A stretch of DNA of 64,000 nt, taken from a virus. This document shows positions 57,374 to 64,000 of the stretch, piece after piece. Below the pieces are notes generated by a model, which did not search any database, was not told where the DNA came from, and saw nothing but the letters and a program-made list of their open reading frames with translations. The translations under genes and the position numbers were made by a program. Numbering within the stretch: the first letter of the stretch is position 1; each line of letters starts with the position of its first letter. The stretch spans positions 1 through 64,000 of IMG/VR virus record IMGVR_UViG_3300027821_000007, one strand, 5' to 3'.

Positions 57374-59596
57374 TTGTCCCTGCTCAAACATAGTCCGGGC
57401 GCGCCCCTGACGCCGGCGGAATTGATCCAGCGGCGCAATGCCGCGCGTTCGCGCTGGAAGGCCGGCGGGGTGCAGGCTGGCGTTCTCGCGGCAGGCGGCG
57501 GCGTCGGCGGGGGTATCGGTGCGGGCGTCGGCGCCTACCACGGACTCAAGGAAGCTGGCGCGCGCGAATTCAAGCGCCGGTCGCAGGCTTCGGCCGAGGC
57601 CGAGGCGGCGTTCCGCACCAAGGCGGTCGAGGCGCAGCACGAGATCAACGCCGCCAGGCGCGCGTTGCGGGAGGCGCGAACCCGCGATTGGATGAAGCAG
57701 TACAATCGCTGGGCCGAGCAGCTCCGCGAGACGGTGCCGAAGCAACGGGGCAAGAAGCAGCCGAAGAAGACCCTGATCGAGGCGATGTACGGTTCGGAAA
57801 CCGTGCTCGAGATGAAGGCGCGCAAACTCGTCAACGAACGCAACGAAATGGGCATGGCGGGCGGCGCGCCGCGGATGACCAACGAAGAGGTCCACGAGAC
57901 CTACAACGAGATCCTGAACGATCTGAAGCGGCAGGCGCGTCCGGCGCCCGCGGTCGAGTTCAAGCCGTTCCGGCCGATTATCGGCAACAAGCAGAACAAG
58001 CTCATCTACGACCGCGAGATCTGGGACCTGAAGGAGAAGAAGCTCAAGCCGGCGATAGCGTGGCGGGAGCGGTTGATCACCAAGGAGGTCCTGGCCGTTG
58101 GCGGCGATCCGACCAATGCGGCCGAACGCGCCGAAGCCGCCGCGACAAACGCGGTAAGGCCGGCACATCTCGAGATTTCCGACATCAACCGGCAGATCAA
58201 GGATTTCGAGGACCTGAAAACCCGCGGCTTCCGGCGTCAGGCGCGCTCGGGCCATGTCCAGCAACGCAAGACCGGCAAGGTCAACATCGCCCCGCAGATC
58301 GTCGAGCAGCATCGCGGCGGCGACACTGTGGCCGGGATGATGGGTCGGCGCAGTAAGAAGAAGGCCAAGATCGAAGCGGACATGAAGCGGTTCCTGGGGC
58401 GGCATGACCTCCAGACCGCGCGCCGGGTCAAGGAACTCGAGCGCCACATCGCCGACCGACTGGTGAACGAGGCGAAGATCGAGGCCGGGTTTCGCCAGTT
58501 CAAGCAGCCGATCTGGGAAGCTGGCCCGGCCGCCGCCAAGGCCGGCGCGATCCATGGCGGCAAACTCGGCGCCGCGATCGGCCTGACCGCCGCCGGGGTT
58601 TCGCTGCTGGCCTACCACGCCGTCAAGGCGGTGCATCGCCGGCTCAAGAAGTCCGCCGACGGCCTGCCGCTACTGGCCAAGGCGGCCACGCCCGAGGACG
58701 AGGCGTCGATCAGCCTGGCGCGGGCCTATCGTCGCTGGATCGATCGCCTGCTGGGCCTCGACGAACGGCCGATCAATTTCGGCGACGGCTTCGCCGAGGC
58801 GCTGGCCCCGTTGATCTCCGACTCTTTCGCCAAGGGATTGACGACGGCGCCGGTCGTCCAGCCGGACGATCCGCGCTACCGCATCGACGTCGATTTCGAC
58901 CTCTTCGATCCGGCGCAGGAGCGCCACATCGCCGAATACGCGCTGCGCCAGATCGTCGAGATGAGCAACGCTCAACGCGAGGCGATCCGCGCCGCGGTGC
59001 GCGATCAGTCGGTGCTGGAAGGAATTGGTCCGATCGAGGTCGCGCGCACCATCCGCCAGGCGATCGGCCTGACCACCTACCAGCAAAGCGTCGTGGCCTC
59101 TTTCCGTACCCAACTCGACCAGCTCGACCCGCGCGCGCTCGAGCGCGAACTGCGCGACAAGCGCTACGACCGCACGCTGCGCGCCGCGATCGCGAGCAAC
59201 ACGCCGCTCGATGCCGACAAGATCAATGCCATGGTCGACGCTTATCACCGCCGGATGCTGGCGTTGCGGGCGCAGACCATCGCGCGCACCGAATCGATCC
59301 GGGCCGAAAGCTATGGCGGCCTGTCGCGGGCGCAACAGATCCTCGACCAGAACCCGGAGCTCGAGGTTACCAAGCGCTGGCTGGCGACGGCTGACAACCG
59401 TACCCGCGACACCCACCGCGACCTCAACGGCAAGGAGGTCGACGGCATGACCACGCATTTCATCACCTCGGCCGGCAATCAGATCCGCTGGCCGCTGGAT
59501 GACACGGCGGCGGCCGACGAGGTCATCAACTGCCGCTGCACGCTGCAATACATCTTCAAACCGAGACGGGGGCATCTCATGGCGGTCGCGGCATGA
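57374..59596 (+). CDS. Mu gpF-like head morphogenesis protein with large N-terminal extension
   Basis: About 740 residues. The C-terminal third has the Mu F-like minor-head motif: QTIARTESIRAESYGGLSRA, KRWLATADNRTRDTHRDLNG and ADEVINCRCTLQYIF. The N-terminal two-thirds, Arg/Lys-rich with a glycine-zipper membrane helix (GVLAAGGGVGGGIGAGVGAY) and long charged helices, is extra. Start unclear (TTG at 57374 or 57356). Confidence 0.75.
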   Translation: MSLLKHSPGAPLTPAELIQRRNAARSRWKAGGVQAGVLAAGGGVGGGIGAGVGAYHGLKEAGAREFKRRSQASAEAEAAFRTKAVEAQHEINAARRALREARTRDWMKQYNRWAEQLRETVPKQRGKKQPKKTLIEAMYGSETVLEMKARKLVNERNEMGMAGGAPRMTNEEVHETYNEILNDLKRQARPAPAVEFKPFRPIIGNKQNKLIYDREIWDLKEKKLKPAIAWRERLITKEVLAVGGDPTNAAERAEAAATNAVRPAHLEISDINRQIKDFEDLKTRGFRRQARSGHVQQRKTGKVNIAPQIVEQHRGGDTVAGMMGRRSKKKAKIEADMKRFLGRHDLQTARRVKELERHIADRLVNEAKIEAGFRQFKQPIWEAGPAAAKAGAIHGGKLGAAIGLTAAGVSLLAYHAVKAVHRRLKKSADGLPLLAKAATPEDEASISLARAYRRWIDRLLGLDERPINFGDGFAEALAPLISDSFAKGLTTAPVVQPDDPRYRIDVDFDLFDPAQERHIAEYALRQIVEMSNAQREAIRAAVRDQSVLEGIGPIEVARTIRQAIGLTTYQQSVVASFRTQLDQLDPRALERELRDKRYDRTLRAAIASNTPLDADKINAMVDAYHRRMLALRAQTIARTESIRAESYGGLSRAQQILDQNPELEVTKRWLATADNRTRDTHRDLNGKEVDGMTTHFITSAGNQIRWPLDDTAAADEVINCRCTLQYIFKPRRGHLMAVAA

Positions 59597-61098
59597 ACCC
59601 GAACAACCTTGGCCTGCTGGTGCCGGATCTCTTCGAGATCGGTGGGCGCATCTACGCCGGGCGGCAGAACCAGGACCAGCGTCCCCACAACGTCACCACC
59701 GCCATTCCGAAACCTCCCAGGCGCAGGAAGCCTGGTTTCATCAGCAAGCAGGAGGGTCCCGTGACCACAGAAACCACTGATCAGGCCGAGACCCAGCAAC
59801 TGCTGGATGACGAACTCGCCGCCTTCGTTGATGCCTGTCCCACCCCGGAGCGCAAGGCCGAGCTTCTGGTGAAGATCGGGTTCTATCGAACCGAACTCGC
59901 CAAGCAGGCCAACATGCTGGCCGACGTCGATGAGAACCTTGCCACCGAGGTGGCCGAGGAATGGTTCGCCGCCGGCGACGAACCGCTCAAGCGGGCGATC
60001 TGGAATTCGGCCGCCGGGTCGGAAGAGATCCCACTGCGCAAGCAGGCCCCGATCCCGGCGCCCGAGCAGGCGCTGGCGAAGATGGTCGAGGAGGCGCTGA
60101 ACGACAACGTCCGCGCCCACCTGCTGCACAAGATCGGCAGCTACACCAGCGAGTACCACAACATGATCCACGGCTTGTATGGCCAGCCCGACGACCGCGT
60201 CGAGGCAGTGGTGGAGGCGTGGCTGACCGCTGATCCGGCCGAGACCCAACTGAAGAAGAACATCCTCGACGCCGAGATGCCCTCATCCGGCAAGCGGATC
60301 TACGCCCAGGGCGTGCAAGCCGGCGACGTGGTGGATTCGCTGGCCGGCAACGCCTCGACCTACGCTGGCTCGAAGCTGCACGGCAGCGAGACCAATTCGG
60401 ACGGTGCGATCAAGCGCACCATTCCGCACCGTGGCAGCGGCCCCGGCGGCGGCAGCCGGGTCGGCAACAGCAAGGCGATGCCGGGGCAGACCGGTGGCGA
60501 AAGCCCGAGTCCGGGGTCGGGCACAGCCGGGCCAGAGGGTGGCGCACCCAACCTGCAGCCCACTACGGTGCTCCGTCGCAGCGGCACAACTGGCGGCCTG
60601 GGCAGCGTGGCCGGGGCCGATGGCGGCAGTGGCGCCGCGACAGTGCAGAACGACGAGACCCGCGGCGCGAGCCAGTGGAACGGCAAGAAGGGCAAGAAGA
60701 AGGTCAGCAAGTCCGACGACGACGTCGAGTACGACGAGATCGAGAAGGCCGATTTCATCGCTGACCTGATGAAGATCGCGCCGGACGAGATGGTCGAGGC
60801 GATTCTCGAACTGGACGAGGACGACCAGGGCGCCGCGGCCGAAATCGCCGCCGACCACGCCGCCGACCTGCTGGCCTGGACCGCGATGGAAGTGCCCGAG
60901 GAGGGCCTCGCCAAGCGCGATGTCGACGCCTCGGTCACCGAATGGCTGATGGAGAACCCTGACCAGATCCAGTTGAAGAAATGGGTCACCGAGGCGCTGG
61001 CCTCGGCGGAGGAGATCCCGCTCGACCTCGCTCAGGCGATCATCGACTGGGAACCGGAGGTGACCTCGCGCGTATCGGTTCGCCGCGACGCGGCCTGA
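59593..61098 (+). CDS. Assembly/scaffold-type protein, 501 aa
   Basis: Starts 4 bp inside the gpF-like stop. Repeated charged segments (DPAETQLKKNILDAEMPSSG, LMENPDQIQLKKWVTEALAS), a Gly/Pro/Ser linker and Lys-rich acidic helices. No named family; position before a protease-like gene fits a scaffold or head accessory role. Confidence 0.6.
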   Translation: MNPNNLGLLVPDLFEIGGRIYAGRQNQDQRPHNVTTAIPKPPRRRKPGFISKQEGPVTTETTDQAETQQLLDDELAAFVDACPTPERKAELLVKIGFYRTELAKQANMLADVDENLATEVAEEWFAAGDEPLKRAIWNSAAGSEEIPLRKQAPIPAPEQALAKMVEEALNDNVRAHLLHKIGSYTSEYHNMIHGLYGQPDDRVEAVVEAWLTADPAETQLKKNILDAEMPSSGKRIYAQGVQAGDVVDSLAGNASTYAGSKLHGSETNSDGAIKRTIPHRGSGPGGGSRVGNSKAMPGQTGGESPSPGSGTAGPEGGAPNLQPTTVLRRSGTTGGLGSVAGADGGSGAATVQNDETRGASQWNGKKGKKKVSKSDDDVEYDEIEKADFIADLMKIAPDEMVEAILELDEDDQGAAAEIAADHAADLLAWTAMEVPEEGLAKRDVDASVTEWLMENPDQIQLKKWVTEALASAEEIPLDLAQAIIDWEPEVTSRVSVRRDAA

Positions 61099-61122
61099 TC
61101 CGTCAGTGATGGAGGTCCATCG

Positions 61123-64000
61123 ATGACGGAGTTCACCTTCTTCCTGCCGCTGACCAAGGCGGACGAGGAAAAGCGTCTGGTGTGGGGACGGGCGGCGGTC
61201 GAGGAGCCGGATAAGTCCAAGGAGATAATGGATTATCTCTCGGCCAAGCCCGAGTTCCAGAAATGGAGCGACGGCTACTCCAAGGCCACAATGGGCAAGA
61301 GCTTCGGGAACATCCGCGCGATGCACAACCCGAAGCACCTCGCCGGCAAGGTGGCCGAGATCGTCTACAACGACGACGCCAAGGCGGTGGATATCTGCGT
61401 CAAAGTGTTGGATCCGGTCGACTGGGCGAAGGTCGAGGAGGGCGGCTACACCGGCTTCTCGATCGGCGGCGGCTACGTCAAGAAATGGGCGGACCAGGCC
61501 TCGGGGTGCACACGCTACACCCCGCGCATCCAGGAGATTTCGTTCGTCGACAGTCCGTGCATCCCCGGCGCGCGAATCATGGAGATGCAGAAGCAGGACG
61601 GCAGCCTCGAGGAGGTCCTGCTGAAAGGTGTCCCGCGCAGTTTCGCCGAACTGCTGCCGCCGCCAAGCTTCGCGCAGTTGCGCAAGGGCATCGCCGGGGA
61701 ACTGGCCGGCAGCGTTGCCGGCAACTTTATCGGCAGCAAGATCGGCGCGGTGGCGGGATCGGCGCTGGGCCCGGCCGGAACGGCGGTCGGCCATGTCGTT
61801 GGTGGTGAAATCGGCAGCATGGCGGGCAGCGCGCTCGCCGGCGCTAAGGCGCCATCGATGGCGGAGGCGGCGCAGGTGGCGGGAGGAAAGGCCCCCTCCA
61901 GCAACCTGAGGATCCCCAAGGCGCCGAAACCCAAGCAGGGGTTTCGCATGTCGAGCACCTTCAAGGGTGCGCCGGATGGCGGCATGGTCAAGCGTTGGGA
62001 TGTCTCCAAGCATCCGCGCGAGCATACCGGCGCGTTCGCCAGCAAGACCGGCGAGAAGGTCGGACGGTTCACGCTCGGTGGCGCCGGCGCGGTCGGCGGC
62101 ACGCTGCTTGGGCTGAAGCACGGCGAGAAGTTGGGCACGCAAGCTGGCCTCCATGCGTCATCGCTCTACCACCGCATGAAGGGCAGTCCCGGGTTCGCCG
62201 CCGGCGTGAAGGCCGGGGATATCGGCGGCTGGGCGGGCCGTCGCTATGGGGGGTTGATCGGCGCCGGCGCCCTCGGCCTCGGCGGCGCCCTGGTGGGCGG
62301 TGCAGGCGGAGCGCTGCTCGATACCGCCATGCGGCGGCGGCGGGCGAAGAAGGCAGGGCGGCTCGAAATCTACCACCGGTTGAACGCCAAGACGTCGGCG
62401 CGGCCGAACAGCTTCAAGCAGGTGAAGGCGTCCACGATGCGCGCGGTGAGCGCGGGCAAACGCGTGCGCGGCATTGCCGACGCGGTCATGGGAAAGGGCC
62501 ACGCCATGGATAAGCCGGTCGAGAAAGGCCTTGGCGGTGCGGCGCTCGGCGCCGGGCGGGCGTTGGGCGCGGCCGGGTTGGCGATGGGACGCCATGCCGG
62601 GATCAAGGTTCTTCCGCACTATATCGGCATGGCCGGCGCCGCGGCCGGCGTGAAGGCGGGTTTCCAGGGCGGTCGCCGGCTCGGGGCGAAGATCGCGGAC
62701 AAGATGATCGCGCGCAACCAGGCCAAGGGGATCGGGCCGATCACGGCGACGGCCGGCGCCGGCAAGCCCGGCCTGATCCGGCACGGCGAGAAGATCGTGC
62801 GCGGGGTTGGCGAGCAACTGACATCGCGGCAGAAGAAGATCCTGCTGGGCACGGTGGCGGGCACCGCAGTTGCCGGCGGCCTTGCCGGCGGGGTTGCCGC
62901 CCATCAGGCGTCCCACCACACCGTCAAGCATATCGACAAGAAGCTGACCCAGCGTTTCGGCCGGCCACGCGCGCCGGGCGAGCGGATGCAGTTCGACGCC
63001 AAGAAGTCGGCCCCGACCGGCAAGATGAACAAGTTCATCGTGCCGCTTGCGTTGGGCGTCGGCGGCGCAATGCTGGGAGGCCACCTCGGCGCAAAGGGCG
63101 GAGCGCGGTTGGCGGCTCACGGCCTCCATCGGCGCATGCTTAGCGGTACTGCCAGTCATTATGACCTTACCGGCGCGCCGATCTTTACCGGCGCGGGGAC
63201 TGGCGGCGTTGGCGGCATGATCAGTGGCGGCGGACTTGGCATCCATATCGGCCGCAAGATCGAAAACCGCGACGGCAAGGCCAAAAAGCAGGAACGGCGC
63301 GGCGATCTCGACAAGGCGTTCGGAGCGAAGCTTGCGCAGGGCGCGATGGCGGCGTTGCGCAAGCCAGGACGCGTGGGCGAAAGCATTGGCGCGAAAGTAG
63401 GACAGCGTGTTGGCAGCAGAATGTTCACTGCCGCCAAGGCCCGCGGAGCAAGCGACCACGAAGCAGCCCAACGCATGTGGCGCGCGATGGGCACCGGACG
63501 AACCGTTGGTCGTAACGTCGGCCATGGTCTCGCAGCCGGCGGCGCGGCCGCGACCGGCCTGGGCATCGCCGCCATGTCGCGGCGCCGCAATGCCGAGAAG
63601 CAGGAGCGTCGCGGTGATCTCGACAAGGGGATCGGCGGGTCGATCATGCGCGGCGCGCTCAACGCCATCGAAAGCCCGACCGGGCGCAAAGTCATCGGTA
63701 GCCTGGGCCAGGCCGGACGTTCGGTTAAAGGAGCCGCGACGTCGTTGGGGCAGAAAGCCAGCGGGGCCGCGACGTCGTTCAGGCAGAAGGCCACCGGCAT
63801 GGCCAGTTCCGCCATGGCGAGCCCGGCCGGACAGTCGGTCGCGGCGGCCGGCAACAAGGCGAGCGGCATGGCGCGGCGCGGGGCGATGAAAGCGATCAAC
63901 AGCCCGATAGGCGCGCAGACCATTAAAACCGCAGGCAAATTTGGGCAAACGATTGCCGCGCATCCTCGCGCCGCCACGGCTGTCCTGGCGACCGGGGCGG
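61123..64000 (+). CDS. Prohead protease-like (XkdF/S78-like) domain fused to a glycine-zipper protein, open at window end
   Basis: GGAGG precedes ATG at 61123. First ~140 residues match the XkdF/prohead protease type: MHNPKHLAGKVAEIVYNDDA (His region), then VDICVKVLDPVDWAKVEEGG and YTGFSIGGGYVKKW (Ser region) and SFVDSPCIPGARI. The rest, to the window edge, is a very long run of Gly/Ala-rich membrane-type helices separated by Arg/Lys segments (GLIGAGALGLGGALVGG and others). It is open at 64000. The comb of glycine zippers resembles phage ejection proteins fused to a protease. Confidence 0.75.
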   Translation, partial: MTEFTFFLPLTKADEEKRLVWGRAAVEEPDKSKEIMDYLSAKPEFQKWSDGYSKATMGKSFGNIRAMHNPKHLAGKVAEIVYNDDAKAVDICVKVLDPVDWAKVEEGGYTGFSIGGGYVKKWADQASGCTRYTPRIQEISFVDSPCIPGARIMEMQKQDGSLEEVLLKGVPRSFAELLPPPSFAQLRKGIAGELAGSVAGNFIGSKIGAVAGSALGPAGTAVGHVVGGEIGSMAGSALAGAKAPSMAEAAQVAGGKAPSSNLRIPKAPKPKQGFRMSSTFKGAPDGGMVKRWDVSKHPREHTGAFASKTGEKVGRFTLGGAGAVGGTLLGLKHGEKLGTQAGLHASSLYHRMKGSPGFAAGVKAGDIGGWAGRRYGGLIGAGALGLGGALVGGAGGALLDTAMRRRRAKKAGRLEIYHRLNAKTSARPNSFKQVKASTMRAVSAGKRVRGIADAVMGKGHAMDKPVEKGLGGAALGAGRALGAAGLAMGRHAGIKVLPHYIGMAGAAAGVKAGFQGGRRLGAKIADKMIARNQAKGIGPITATAGAGKPGLIRHGEKIVRGVGEQLTSRQKKILLGTVAGTAVAGGLAGGVAAHQASHHTVKHIDKKLTQRFGRPRAPGERMQFDAKKSAPTGKMNKFIVPLALGVGGAMLGGHLGAKGGARLAAHGLHRRMLSGTASHYDLTGAPIFTGAGTGGVGGMISGGGLGIHIGRKIENRDGKAKKQERRGDLDKAFGAKLAQGAMAALRKPGRVGESIGAKVGQRVGSRMFTAAKARGASDHEAAQRMWRAMGTGRTVGRNVGHGLAAGGAAATGLGIAAMSRRRNAEKQERRGDLDKGIGGSIMRGALNAIESPTGRKVIGSLGQAGRSVKGAATSLGQKASGAATSFRQKATGMASSAMASPAGQSVAAAGNKASGMARRGAMKAINSPIGAQTIKTAGKFGQTIAAHPRAATAVLATGA

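Noticed and set aside
60283-63963. Long minus-strand frames opposite the assembly and protease-like genes
   Set aside because: Antisense shadows; the plus-strand genes have ribosome-binding sites, overlaps and recognisable domains.

Overview
The window reads as part of a GC-rich tailed double-stranded DNA phage (or prophage) genome. It has a terminase large subunit, an HK97-type portal, a Mu gpF-like head protein, a prohead-protease-like protein and a 3,127-residue tail fibre, plus a replication/recombination set (SSB, ERF annealing protein, primase-helicase). GcrA-like fragments, PEP-CTERM proteins and base composition point to an alphaproteobacterial host; this is inference. No integrase, tRNA or rRNA was seen. 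Both ends are cut: an SSB gene at position 1 and a prohead-protease/glycine-zipper gene at 64000.

Layout. (1) 1-7860, minus strand: SSB, ERF, a methylase-fold protein and a run of small unknown genes. Most of these follow a structured RNA leader that pairs the ribosome-binding site. (2) 7861-11371: divergent region, a 29-codon ORF, the primase-helicase, an origin-like block of CCTCAGC repeats around a cloverleaf-forming inverted repeat, and a zinc-ribbon gene. (3) 11372-15355: hairpins and short iterons, then about 100 copies of a 37-bp unit made of two fixed motifs and two variable spacers, nearly always 9 nt. The array ends in phase inside the stop codon of a minus-strand protein related to the C-terminal half of IS110 recombinases. 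It is interrupted once, by a tiny membrane-protein ORF. (4) 16365-17321: VRR-NUC nuclease, a zinc-finger ORF and an HTH regulator. (5) 17423-18530: one plus-strand gene and a ~500-nt region that looks like a structured RNA. (6) 18534-22190: a second block of leader-controlled small genes. (7) 22391-30644: a DNA-binding (possibly small terminase) protein and accessory genes, including an Acb2/Tad1-like anti-defence candidate, a split GcrA, two PEP-CTERM surface proteins and several ~30-residue membrane peptides. (8) 30751-64000, plus strand: terminase, tail and glycan-active accessory genes, giant fibre, nucleases, portal, head and internal proteins.

How it works together. The minus-strand early blocks look like many one- or two-gene cassettes. 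Each has its own terminator-like hairpin and its own three-way-junction leader whose closing stem contains the Shine-Dalgarno sequence. This suggests one shared signal tunes translation of the whole set. The 37-bp array with its neighbouring IS110-like protein and VRR nuclease is the strongest candidate for an undescribed system. Its spacer function (protein-binding ladder, short-guide RNA source, origin or segregation site) cannot be decided from sequence alone. Virion genes are tightly packed with ATGA/GTGA overlaps. Terminase and portal are unusually far apart (about 17 kb), separated by the fibre and accessory genes.
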